Positions 51,618 through 63,237 of a DNA stretch of 64,000 nucleotides are shown piece by piece. This DNA is from Roridomyces roridus (taxonomy: Eukaryota; Basidiomycota; Agaricomycetes; Agaricales; Mycenaceae). The stretch spans positions 1 to 64,000 of the forward strand of contig JARKIF010000150.1 in NCBI GenBank assembly GCA_029378245.1, in the 5' to 3' direction. A model generated the notes under the pieces. It ran no database searches and was not told the DNA's origin. It saw only the letters and a list, made by a program, of their open reading frames with translations. The translations under genes were made by a program, and so were the position numbers. How positions within the stretch are numbered: the first letter of the stretch is position 1; every line of letters begins with the position of its first letter.

Positions 51618-54416
51618 ATGCAGCACGACTTTCCCTCTCGTGCAGAACCTTCCTCCTCTGTGGCACAGCCTGGCCTGCTGCTGCCTACACATTCCATGCA
51701 GAATCAGATGCACGAGATAGCAACCAAGACCTTACCACCGCCCAGGAAGCAAAACACTGCCTGTGACGCTTGCAGGCAAGTATAGTGTCTCCACCGCCCA
51801 TACCCGCGATCGAATATTGAGCCGTCGTGTAGGTCCCGCAAGGTCAAATGCAACCGCTTGCCTGGTTCTGACAAGGCAAGTACGACTGTGGTCCTGGCCC
51901 GCTTACAACGCGTCTGAACTTGCTCGGGAAATCGATAGTGTCAGGTAACCTTTTGTCCTGCTCCCCGCGCTGGTGTTCGGCCGGCTGACACGCTGTTGAC
52001 AGCATTGTTTGTCCAAGAACTATCCTTGCACGTCCGTCTTGTCGCTCGTCGTATGCCCTGTCGTGTCTCTGATCGGCCCCTTCAGCCATTATGTACAGCA
52101 AGCTACCAGTGAGAAGAAGCGCACCAGTACACTCTCCCGAAGGCCGAGGAATCTTTCTTCCGCCGGGTACGTCCCATCTCTCCCGTCCATACGTCACGGT
52201 CTCGAATTCACCAAAATTCCAGCTCTACTTCCCCCGTAGCCCCAAAGCTGCAAGCCGATTGTCGCTCTTCTCTACTTCCCAACTCACCCGTCATTTTCAG
52301 TGCATCTCCGACCATAGAGAATGGGTTCACACCACCACCTCAACCCCCGCCAGCTTCTCACAGCATTCCGCTGTTAGTCAAGTACGGGTTTTACCCTCCA
52401 ATCACGCTCAAAACCCCCACACGAGAAGTCCTTGCTTATCTCTTTTCGCCGCCGGAGAATGCAAGGCAAGTATTTGGTACCCTTGTCGACGTCATCTGAC
52501 AATTATTCCGCAGTGGACCAGCATTGTTTGCTCAGTGGGGCGAGCTCGCACACAAATTGGAGAACGACACGTTCAGGGCCGAGTGTGTATGACTCTCTTG
52601 CATTTCAGTCTCGAATTCATCTTTTCTAGGTTTGCACTCGACCTCGTCGAAGTCTACTTTCAAATTGTACACACGCGCATACCGCTGCTCAACCCCGAAC
52701 AATTCCGTGACCGGCTGAGTTTACACCCCTCGGATCCGCCAAACACGGATAATGCGTTGCACCCTGCTCTCCTTGCCACCGTTGTGGCATGGGGTACGAA
52801 ATTCTCCGAGCATCCGTTACTTGTCGCAGACCGACGACGGCCTGGAGGACAGAGCTTGCTTGCAAAGACTCTGATAGATCGAGCACGCGACCTTGCCGAG
52901 GCACTCAAAGTCCATCGGATACCGTCCCTCGAATCTGTTGTAACATGTCTTTTGCTTGAGCCACTACAGAGTCGTACGTCGTTCCGCGTGCATTCATACC
53001 CCTGGCTTGACTTTACTACCAGAAAACCCCGACGATCCGAACAGTGAGTAGAGCGAAACTGCGCTCAGTTGCGGCCCTGACCACTATGATAGGGTTCCAT
53101 TGCTTCTGGATTAGCGCGGCCTGTCGACACCTATTGGATCTACAGGTTAATCACAAATCGGTGCTGACCACCATATCCGAGTACGTGCAAACTGGGCCCG
53201 AGGAATGAATTTGTTGACGTTTGCCATTAGTCCGGAAGCCCGAGGAACGATGATTTTTGCCTTTTGGATGGCGTGCATAGCGGATGCGTACGGCTCCGTC
53301 TATTATCGCCACAAAAGCTGCATAGACGACGAAGACTACGATATTGATTTTTACACGGTGGATCCTATCAACCCGGAGAATATGGGCGACTCGCATGCGT
53401 CCTTGCCATCTCCGAGGGAACAGCTCGAGGTAAACAGTGATCGGACTCGACGCGTCACTCTCGTACTGACGCTTGCTTCTGCTCTAGTTCCTGGTATGGT
53501 TCTCCAGGGGTTTCGTCGCCGGGCTGACGTCTACTTAGGGATATTACCGTGCCGCACATGCCCTGGCGCGGATTGCGCGGCAAATGTCGCGAAATCTGTG
53601 GCGACCCATCACGGATTCGGACGGGGTCGCCTTTGATATGCTTTACATGCTGACCACTTCTTTGAGCGAGTGGCGGGATGAGCACCTTCAAACTGTAGGA
53701 GTTCCGAGAGATTTTTCGTCTTCCAATTGGGACTTTGTTTCGGTACATTCTTTTTCTTTTTCTTTGCCAGGGAGGGACGCTGATCATTCACAGGCCGTTT
53801 CATCATGTGCGAGTGATGCGTCGTATCACATCATGTGGGTCGTACTCTTCAACGCGCTCGACGACTTTGGGGTCAGGGAGATCAACGAGGTCACCAGGAT
53901 GGGGCAACCTTTGAGTATGGTCCAGAACTACACCCAGATAGATCTGGTCAAACGAAAAGTGGCGGATGAGGCTCTGCACGGGGCACTCCGGATAGCTGGG
54001 CTGGTGGGTCTTTTTCTCTTCGTATTGGCGAGTAGCTTTTGACCTCTCCAAGGCGGGTGTGTTGACATCGAACGGTTATCTGGTTTGTGTGATTTCCCGT
54101 GCCTTTTTTCGACTGTACTCACTCCAAGTTGTAGCGCCTCGACCCTGCGGTGATGTTGATTAGCTGTATCCAGGCGGGGAACCTCCTCGCGCGTCTGGGA
54201 CGACCCGAAGTCTCGAATTGCATAGCGGGCCTGGAGCAGTACAGCTACTCGTACGAAGAAGCGGGTGAACAAGCGGCCGAGATGAGGCGCACGTACGAGC
54301 AGGTAATCGCCGGGGAACTGGAGCTGCAGCACATGGCCAACGTTGCACCGCGTGTGTCGTACAGTGACTCGATGGTCATTGACCCCAACGACTCGCCCAT
54401 GGGGAACGGCATGTAA
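51618..54416 (+). CDS. Zn2Cys6 fungal-specific transcription factor
   Basis: DNA-binding regulator. The zinc cluster is CDACRSRKVKC (first three Cys), NRLPGSDKC and QHCLSKNYPC, with spacing C-x2-C-x6-C-x8-C-x2-C-x6-C. It is split by introns so that CQ comes from a 6-nt exon (51939-51944). The fungal_trans region follows (YPPITLKTPTREVLAYLF, FALDLVEVYFQIVHTRIPLL, HPALLATVVAWGTKFSEHPLL, GTMIFAFWMACIADAYGSVYY). Three introns need GC donors (51776-51832, 51876-51938, 52466-52513). About twelve introns in all. Target genes unknown; XlnR-like similarity is only loose. Confidence 0.85.
51939..51944 (+). other. 6-nt micro-exon carrying the fourth zinc-cluster cysteine
   Basis: TGTCAG (Cys-Gln) lies between a 63-nt GC-AG intron (51876-51938) and a 58-nt GT-AG intron (51945-52002). 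With it the protein reads GSDKCQHCLSKNYPC, the exact Zn2Cys6 spacing. Skipping it removes the fourth cysteine without shifting the frame. Confidence 0.75.
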
Positions 54417-54807
54417 ATGATAATATCCTTCCTTGTATCTTGATTTGTTGTAGACTCTGTTGTAACTTAGGACACCACGGACAGTGTTATTAGAGGCAGG
54501 ATTCAGTTTAATCTCGATACCGTGAACAACAGGACAGTATGTACAGACCGGGGAAGCAGTACAGAGCAAGTGTATGTGACGGATGAAAATTGCGTTTGCG
54601 TTGCGTTGCGTGCGTGGAAAGCAAGGGAGATGAGATGAGTAGTAGACGTGGAGCGTGAGATGCATGAGATGAGTGAGTGCATGAGTGAGTGAGATGATTG
54701 TAAAGAGCGTGAAATGAGAATAAATAAGAGGCGTGCGAATGCACTTTTTTGTCCCACCCAGATATGTCGAAATAAATACCGGGGTCGGCGGGCAATGGAA
54801 CCATCGC
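54417..54807. other. Convergent spacer, Zn2Cys6 factor and CENP-B-like factor
   Basis: About 390 bp between convergent stops. An irregular (A/G)TGAG-rich stretch (about 54620-54720) reads GAGATGAG, GAGTGAG and similar; no coding role. It is probably the shared 3' UTRs. Confidence 0.4.
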
Positions 54808-56408
54808 TCACCGCACCTGCTCGGCAGGCATCTGCTCGTACGGCAGCGCAGTCCGGTCGTAAGGAATCCCACTTGCATATTGAAAGAGAGCACATTTAAT
54901 CGTCGTGAGAGCGTTACGCTCGTGAGGCTGCAGAATGCCAGGCTCGCTCGTGTCGATAAAGTGGATGACCTTGTTGATCGCGTCTTCCGCCTCGGCGAGC
55001 GTCGTGGGCTGCGGTGCGGTCCGTGGGAGCGCCTCGTAGTACACGGGTTGTTGGTCATCAGGGGGTGGCGGTGGTTGTGGAGAAGGGTCCACGGGATGAG
55101 GGATAAGCCACGACGGCCGTATCGACGCGTCCGAAGGCGTATCCTGACTATGATGAGCCTCGTCACCCTCGGGGTGGAGCTCCCCCGCACCTTCACCGAC
55201 AGCATCCATCATCTCATCGTCACCCTGCGTGCCAAACGCACTAGGATTCAACGGCGAGAGCAACGGGCCACTGTCATCTGGTGGCGCCCCAAGTCCGAGC
55301 GCCCGCGCCGTCCTGACATTTTTACCATCTCCAGTCCAAATTCCCGACCGCACCCCGTGCCGGTGCTTGAAGTTCTCGATCCACCCTGAGCTCGCCTTGA
55401 ACCGATCCTCGCCAATGCCGAGCTGCTGGGCAATCTCCTTTGCCTTGGTGCGAATCATCGAGTCGCTCAGGATGGTCTGCTTGTCGCGACACTCGACGAG
55501 CCATTCCATCATGTCTTTTTCAATGTTGGGGAACTTGGAGGGCCTTTGTGACGCGTGGTCAGTTTCAAGATGAGAAATAAACGAGCCAAACTCACCGATG
55601 TTTGGCAATCCTCAAGTTCTCCTCCGGCGCGACATTGAGCCACTTGACTTTGTGCTTGAGGATCTTGCTAATCGTGCTACGCTCGACGCCATAAATCCGA
55701 GCAATGTCCTCCTGCCGCGCGTTTGGGTTTTCTTTCGCGTACAGGCAGATTTCCTTCCTGTCGACATTGAAAAGACGTTGCTTTTTCTGTTTTGCGGAGG
55801 TGGTGTCAGACCCGGTGCTCCTGGGCGCTGAGAGAGCGCCCGTGGAAGAAACGGATGTCAGGGCTGATGCCGTGCTCAGCGCGGGTGATGCGGATCGTGG
55901 GTTTGTCGAATTAGATATGGAATTGGCGCGCGAGTGGGTGGTCGAGTAGAATCCGTAGCTCGTGTAGGGCGACGCGGACGAGGACGAGGCGGATGCTGGG
56001 GTGAGAGGGAGGTAGTTGGGCGACGGCTGGACGACGGGGAGGGTGATGGAGAGACCGTCACTCTGGTGGTAAGACTCGTGATTGGAGGGGGTCTGTGGAC
56101 GAGAGATGGAGACATTGTAGAGCGACGACTGGCGCTTGGATGGCATCGTCGGTGATGGGCTATCGGAAGAAAATGGAATGGACACGGACCTGGATGGAAG
56201 GGTCATAAGGTCTACGTGGGACTGGGGCATGCTGCAGGGCCCGTTGGCGTCGTGTCAGCACGCGACTGGGTCCGGCGAGGGACTCGAGCTGCTGCGACGT
56301 CTGCTCGTGGAAGGACGAGGGCGGGGTGGGGTAGTCCGCCTGAGTGTCCGGGTAGATCTGGCTATGCCAGCTGGTCCCCGGTGGCGGATAGTACCCAGGT
56401 GAGTCCAT
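54808..56408 (-). CDS. CENP-B-type DNA-binding protein (HTH, no transposase core)
   Basis: After a Ser/Pro/Tyr-rich N-terminus comes a CENP-B N-terminal HTH (RLFNVDRKEICLYAKEN, RQEDIARIYGVERSTISKIL). An intron leads to the second, Tc5-type HTH (KFPNIEKDMMEWLVECRDK, IRTKAKEIAQQLGIGEDRFKAS, GWIENFKHRHGVRSG). The DDE endonuclease is absent, so it is a domesticated regulator rather than a transposase. The N-terminal frame (MDSPGYYPPPG...TRRQRALQ) and main frame (MPQSHVDLMTLPSRS...) differ by one base near 56230-56245, and no in-frame intron was found. ATG at 56230 is a conservative start. Confidence 0.75.
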
Positions 56409-57693
56409 GGGGAGGAGGAAGAGAGCAATGCCGCTGGCAGGACTTAAAGGCCTGAAAGCGGATGCATATGAATCAACTCTTGAAAGCAACCTTGTACTTA
56501 CGTTTTGGGCAGCCAGTCTCTTGTATTCTATTCCCCGGCTCCAGTGCCTTTCTTACGACGCTCCGATTCTCAGACCGCATGTCGCCATGTCCTCACTCGG
56601 TTTAATGCGTTCACTATCTGCCATCGGCCCCGACATATCTGTCTGTTGTCGCAACACGGCCTCGTGGCCTATTTCTTTGTCCACAACTCTCCGTCTCCTG
56701 GTCTCACGCTTTCCCATGGCACCCACAAATGAATCCCCTTCTTCCAGAATGTTGGTCTGCACGCGCGCCCCCGTAATGCGGGGACATGCGTTGGGTGCAT
56801 TAAGCTTTGCTACAACCGCGTTGCAGTAGGCCATCTAGATGTTTCTCGACAAGCGCAGGTGAAAACGTGTTTAGCAGCACAAGGGCAATGAGATGCTTTA
56901 GCTTCAAGGCGCGTGCGACGAGGCCACCACCGTTTTTTTCACATACAAGATACACCCCGCGCGGGCGGCGACTCCAGCAAAGTCTAAGCATAGGGTGCCT
57001 GGTAACATTCCCTGGTCGGAATCGACTGAGGATGAAGAACAAAGAGATGTTATCTCCGCGAAACTCCGGCATTGAGGACCCTCCGGTATGGCAAGATAAC
57101 TCGACATTCATCTCATCGTCGATCGTACCAGGATATCACGGCAGTTGCTCCCGCCCGCCCTTGGGAAGACCTGGCCTGACGATGAAATGAAGGTGGAGAC
57201 TAGCCGACCGCGGCTAAAAGCAAAATGTTCTCTGGATCTTTTCTGGCCAGTATTCGTTGTCCCAATGCCCCTCATCGTACGGATAACACGTCAAGAGGAC
57301 CTCAATGAAAGGTTACTCTACTACAAATGAGGTGCAAAGAGCGCCCCACCCTAATGCCCGCGACTCACTCGGAATTTGCCAGCGGCGCAGGGTCCTTGAA
57401 TCTGCGATTCTGCGGCCGCCGTTCCCATTACTCTGACCGTGTGTGATGCCATCACGTGATCGCGTACAATCTCTGTTTCCAAGTACGATAAATGTGGTCG
57501 ACTCGATAAGTAGTTGTGGAGGAAACAGACTCGGACTGGATCCGCCATGTTATTCCCGCAATTAGGGCGAAATGCAAGAATAGATTCCGGATAATTTTGA
57601 TGCGATAATCAATCTTCGCGTTGCGTCGAGTCCATGTGACCGCGTCGATCTATCTCTGACGTCATTTCGCCACCTCTCTCCCTTCATCCATGA
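56409..57693. other. Long divergent spacer with no identified gene
   Basis: About 1.3 kb between the CENP-B-like gene (minus) and the Spo71-like gene (plus). ORFs of up to about 130 residues exist on both strands but none has a recognisable domain. A CACGTG-like CATCACGTGATCGCG lies near 57451. It may contain long regulated promoters or an unannotated transcript. Confidence 0.4.
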
Positions 57694-60600
57694 ATGGCCG
57701 CCCACAAGCGCGTCTTCATAGGGCCCCTTCCAGATAAACTAGTCGATGCCGACATACCATCCAAAGCAGACGACAATCTAGCCCATTTGTTCAAAGAACA
57801 TGCATTCGCCTTTTTCATCAACCAGGGTGGACACGAGGAGGACTGGGAAGAGTCTCGCGAACAGAGTGTTGGGTCAGACTTCTTCCATTGCAATTTTGTG
57901 CTGCTTTTAACTGGTCTAGGGAGGAGATGCTCCGTCGCTGGCGAGAGACAGAATGGGGCATCATACGGAGACGAAAGCAAACGAAAACGAAGCAGCTGTG
58001 GATCGGGTCCAGCTTTGAAGTCGGCAACATCCTCGGTGTCAATGTACTCGAAGAAAGCATTCACGACAGGATGTCCAGCCGCTCTGCACATTCACGCTCC
58101 ACGCGCCGGCCCGTGGCTTCGACCACTAACCTCCACGACGAGGTCACCTCCTTCTTCGCTGCCGAGCCTGGTGACTCGTCCCTGCGCCCTCCTTTGACGA
58201 TAGAGGACAGCTGGCCAAAGGCACAGTCAGATTACTCTCCCCGTCCAACGCTGCAAGTCGCTACAGCCCCTATTAGGAGCGACACCCACGTCCCTGCGAT
58301 CCAACGCGAGCGCGCTGTACATTATGCGCAGCTGCCTACGAGGGAAGATGAAATTGACAGCCCGGCGCCCCCCAACCAAGTCCTCGAGAGGACCACGTCG
58401 GAGATCCCTGACACCAGTGCACAGGCCATGTTAACGAGTCCTATTGCACCGCAGTCCAAACTTCCGCCGGGGACTATATACATGAGAGGTTCGTTTACTC
58501 CTTCTGCCACTGACGCTCCTGAGCCGTGTGCATGTAGATCGGATGCTCGTTCGCTTCGGTTACACTCGAGACGAGTCTCTCGGACCGCATTTTGACGACG
58601 AACGAAGTCGCAAAACGCGGGGTATACGGTACGCCGAGTGGGCGGAATTCATGGTCATCTGGCGGGACGGGTTCATTCAATTTTACGAACAAAGTGTACG
58701 CCAAACTCTTCAATGTTGCCGCCCAACTAACTTGGCATAGAACGTTCCCGGCACCAAATGGCTAACAGGCTCAAAGTACCGACTCGCATTCGAGGTCCCG
58801 ATCAAGAATGAATCCGGGAAGACCAGGCTGTCGTTGTATTCTTTCGTGGATATGACGTTCTGCCTTACTTGCCCTCCTTCTTCGCATTCTCCGGCTGGCT
58901 CCAACAAGGCAAAGGAGAAGGAGCGGAGGCATCGCCGTATCTTCCCATGGACGAAGGAAGGCACGAATATATTCATATGCAAACTCAAGAGCCGTTCCAG
59001 AGCGGCCGACTGGTTGTGGGAGGTGCGTCCTTGATTCAAAAACTACTAGAATTGTTCTGAGTCCATTTAGCTTTGGTATGCCAATCCACCCTTCGAGTTC
59101 ACCAGCTGACAGAGCTCACAGGCTCCAACTGGGTGGCCGCATCCCTCCTTCTCTGGAAGTCCGGAATCCGAGTCTAGGTACGCGCGTCAGCATCGACCTC
59201 TCTGGGGACAAGGGCTACGCCGAGATGTGTACCCGCGAGAACATCATCGCTTTATGCATGCGCTCTCTCCGGCGGGTGAAAGATTGGCAGGAGCTGGTGG
59301 AGGCCCAGTTGGCGGAGGGGAAGAAGCTGGAATTGGCCTGGCGGATGGACGGGACACAGATGGATTGGGTTTGGTTGGATGAGGACGTGAACGGGGCGGC
59401 GAGGAGGGCGGCTGTCCTTGGGGGCATTGCTATGGAGTTGGTGAGTGCCATTGTTCCGTTCGCCTGATCTACGCTTACGAGCGTAAACGCAGAGTACGGG
59501 CGCTCCCCAGCTGGAGGTACGGCTGGCGCATCATTCGCCGCAACAACTGTTCCTCAAGAACGGGGTAAGGTTACCTGAGCCGCCCGCCATCGAGGGATAT
59601 CTTGATCGTGTTCGAGCGAACACGCAGGGCAAACAACCAGTCTACATCGTCACGCATGATGGGAATATCTTTGTGCTGCGTCCGGCCGATGCGAACCCAC
59701 CTTCACCCGTCGGGATCGGTGCAGGGAGAAGCACGGAAGGGTTGAGGAGGGAAGAGGTCCGGCGCGGGGCGGAGCAGGTTGTGAACGCGTTTGGAGTTAC
59801 TGATTTGAGGAGCGTGGTTACTGTGAGGCGGGCGTTTCAGGCTGTGGCGCCTATGGCACATAGCGAACGCATCGGGGCAGACGACTTGAACATCGAGGAG
59901 TTCCACAGGGTGGAAGAGAGGTGTGACAGCGATGGAGAAGATGAGGGCGGGGAGGAGGCTTTGCGCACTGCCAAGGATAAGCCGTATCTAAGGATGAAGA
60001 GATCGTTCGAGCTGTTACTGAAGAATGGGAGTGTGGTGAGATTCGAGGTGCGTTTGTCTTCTCTCCTCTCTTCGACAACTCACCGACCTTGTTTATCACA
60101 GGCTCATTCAAGAAAAGTCGCGCTGGAGTGGATCGACAGGCTCCGACAGCTCGTTTTGTATTGGAGACAAAAACATCACAGCGATGCAGCCGAGGAAATG
60201 GATCTCGCGCAGGCGTATGCGCCACGGCTCACTCCGCGAAGGCATCTACGACGCAACGACAGCGAGATCCCACCAGAGGGCCCGGTGGACATTCAGGCAC
60301 CACTGCCGGCGCTGGGTTCTCTGTATAGCTGGTGTGTGCTCGAAGGGTGCAGACCAATCGTAAGGGGTGGAAGGTTGTATATGCGGAGGGGGCTTTCTGG
60401 GGAGTTCAAGTGCGTTTCGTTGTCTTGTTTCTATTCTTTCGTTCATTCAAGGTGCAGATTCGTGCATCTATTCCTCATACCTGGCCACCTAGTGCATTTC
60501 CGCATCAAACCGAAATCCACGCTGCACACGGCGGTCCACAAGGATATCAACCTGACCGACGCCTTTGTGACATCGGGCTACTTTGCTGCGCTTACCCTGC

Positions 60601-61004
60601 CGGACGGGCAGTATACTGCTACGAGCCTTGGGACTGAAGAGGCTTTGCCGAGGAGGTATGAGGACGGGCTCGAGACGAATGATTCGGATGAGGATACACT
60701 ATTTATGGTTTGTTATCATCCCCATCGGTCGGCGGTGGGGGTTGCGGTAGACTGGTATGGGGGTACTGACTCGGCGGAGGGAAGTGCAAAAGGGAAGGGC
60801 AAAGAGAAGGCACAGACAGATGTCCCGCGCATTCCATCCCTTGCAGCCGAGAGGAAGGTTGCCGTGTTTCGGTGTCGGAATCGGTTGGAGAGAGACGCGT
60901 GGTGCTGGGCGTTGAATTGTGAGATTGAGAAACTTGTGAGGGTGCAGAGGGAGAGGGAAGAGAGGGTTCGGGGAACTGGGGGGGATTTTAAAGGTGCAAG
61001 GTGA
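57694..61004 (+). CDS. Spo71-like double-PH-domain protein (Mug56 family)
   Basis: Matches fungal Spo71/Mug56 proteins, which guide prospore membrane growth through VPS13 partners. Order: MAAHKRVFIGPLPDKLVDAD; EEMLRRWRETEWGIIRRRK; GSSFEVGNILGVNVLEESI; after a disordered linker, RMLVRFGYTRDESLGPHFDDE and EWAEFMVIWRDGFIQFYEQ; then LSLYSFVDMTFCLTCPPSS; a PH_4-like region; a second PH region with SFELLLKNGSVVRFE and EWIDRLRQLVLYWRQKH; and a terminal helix ERDAWCWALNCEIEKLVR. At least eight introns. In a mushroom it may act in basidiospore formation (inference). Confidence 0.78.
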
Positions 61005-61160
61005 TGGACTTTCTAGTTTCTCAGGGTTATAGGCATACATAGGGGATAATTGGGTGGATCGTGGCTTAGACGCGCATGTTTTCGAGTCACGTTACCGAGA
61101 AGTACCTGTTTTCGTAAGCTCGAAAACGAAAATCATGATCCCATCACCTCCCCTCTCCAA

Positions 61161-63218
61161 ATGCCTCGCAGACCGAGAAAAACGGCTGGCAAAGCCCGTC
61201 CTGTAGACCGCAAGGATAGCAAAGTCAAAAAATGGAACAAAGCATCCGACATTCCGCTCGATGAAGAGGACCAATGTTGGCTTCATCATTCTGCAATATG
61301 CATTCACCAACTTTTTCATAGTCCATGCCACACGCGACCAGATCCTTCTCGAGGGCGAGCAAGACGACGGAGACGACGTCGGGGATGACGATGAAGTCTT
61401 TGCAATGGACCTGGACGACGAAGAAGAAGAGGAAGAAGATGTAGAGGACGACGACAACGAGGACATGCCCGCGCCCAATAAAAAGGCCTCCAAGTCCAAA
61501 AAAGCAAAGCCAAAGCCAAAGACGGAGGCTTCGGACGAGGACTCTGACGAGGATCAAGGCTGGGGGCGTGGCAGGTCCGCGTACTATTCCTCCAACGCCG
61601 CTCAGCTCGAGTCTGACGACGAAGAAGGCAATGAGCTCGAGGAACAAGAGGCCAAGCGCCTGCAAGCCAAATCGCGGGACGCCATGACCGACAACGACTT
61701 TGGGTTGGCAGCTGTTGGGGAGGACACAGTGATCCTGTATGTGGACTATTGCTCGTTCCATTGCAATAGTTGACATTGAAAAGGGATGCCGAAGACTCTG
61801 CTATTCCGACAGAGCCTATACCCGAAGATCCTCAGTCTCTCATCCGTCATATTGAAAAGACGAATCCCGAAACGCTGGCATTGGCTCGGGATTGGGAGAC
61901 AACCGCCGAGAGTCTCGCAAAAACGCGCAGAAAAATTGCAGAGTGCGTCCTTATATTCTCTTTCTTGATGTACCTCTGACACTTCATAGATTGGAGTCCG
62001 AGGACCCTGACTCTCTGAGCCTCGGAATGATGCATTTCCACTACCGTAAATCATTATGCTCTCTTGCGAACTGGTACTCATTTCTTCCAACAGAGGCGCT
62101 TTTAACTTACGCCACGGCCCTTGCATTCTACTTGCATCTGCGTTCGAGCGAAAAGTACGCTCGCCGACCGGATTTGTTGCGGTCACATCCTGTCATGGCC
62201 CGACTCTTGACGCTCAAGCAATCGTTGATTACTTTGGAGGACCTTGATTTCGCGGCGTCTGATTCTGAGCTTGATGACGAGGAGGATTCTGGCGACGATA
62301 TGCTCATGGATGCAGAGCAGCTGTGGAAACAAGACCGTATGCAGGGCTTGGACGAGGACGAGCTTGAAGATTTGCTCAATGACGTGGGGCCGCTGCCGGA
62401 GACAGCACGGAGGACAAGACGCAGCATGGAGGACGAAGCGGAATCCACGCCCATGGCTGCCGAAACGCGACCCAAGAAGAAGCGAAAGACGGCCTCTCTT
62501 CCTGTCTTCGATCTCGTGGAGCCAGAGTTCACATCGTCGACAACGACGCAGCGTCAAGAGACAACGGTAGATGCGTTTGGCGAGGCGACGTCGTTGCAGC
62601 ATGCAGATGCTGCGGACAAGACTGCGCGGAGAAAGACGCTCCGCTTCCATACATCCAAGATTGAAAGTGCTTCCGCTAGGCGGCAGGGTGCTCGCGCCAA
62701 TGCGGTGGGAGGTGATGATGATATCCCGTATCGCGAAGCCCGGAAACAGCAAGGGCCCACTCGACAGGAAAGAGGGCAAGATCTGGATGAAACGGAGCCA
62801 AAACCCGTGGCACCGGATACAGAGGACGCAGAAGGGTATTATGAACTCGTCAAGCGCAAGTCGAAGGAGCGGAAAGAACAAAAGAAGGCCGAGTACGATG
62901 CGGCCCACGTTCGGTATGTTTTTTTTTCGCTGTGCGCAATGCGTCTGCTCATTCTTTCATCCTAGCCCCGACTTGGAGGAATCCAGCGATGGCCCGCGGT
63001 CCCTTACACGGGCAATTCTTACCAACAAGGGTCTTACGCCACGCCGACCAAAGAGTGTGCGGAATCCGCGTGTGAAGAAGCGCGAGAAGTTCAGAAAGGC
63101 CAACATGAAGATATCGTCTCAAAAGGCGGTGTACAAAGGAGGGCTTGCGGAGACTGGGAAATACGAGGGCGAAAAGTCGGGTATTTCCAAAGTTATCAAG
63201 AGTGTTCGTTTGGGGTAG
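61161..63218 (+). CDS. UTP3: SSU processome protein SAS10/UTP3
   Basis: 18S rRNA maturation factor in the nucleolus. Starts MPRRPRKTAGKARPVDRKD; long acidic runs follow (DDEEEEEEDVEDDDNEDMP). The Sas10/Utp3/C1D region spans TLALARDWETTAESLAKTRR and LLTYATALAFYLHLRSSEKY. The C-terminal Sas10 domain is diagnostic: RAILTNKGLTPRRPKSVRN, PRVKKREKFRKANMKISSQK, AVYKGGLAETGKYEGEKSGI. Introns at FHATRDQ and elsewhere join in frame. It converges on FCF2 with 19 bp between stops. Confidence 0.93.
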
Positions 63219-63237
63219 ACAGACAGAAATGCACATT

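Noticed and set aside
54620..54720. ATGAG/GTGAG-rich repeat as a possible telomere-like or satellite array
   Set aside because: It is short and irregular, and lies in shared 3' UTR space; simple-sequence drift is enough.
53928..55205. 425-codon minus-strand frame
   Set aside because: It crosses two real genes and their 3' spacer, is Arg/Ser/Thr-rich, and has no homology signature.
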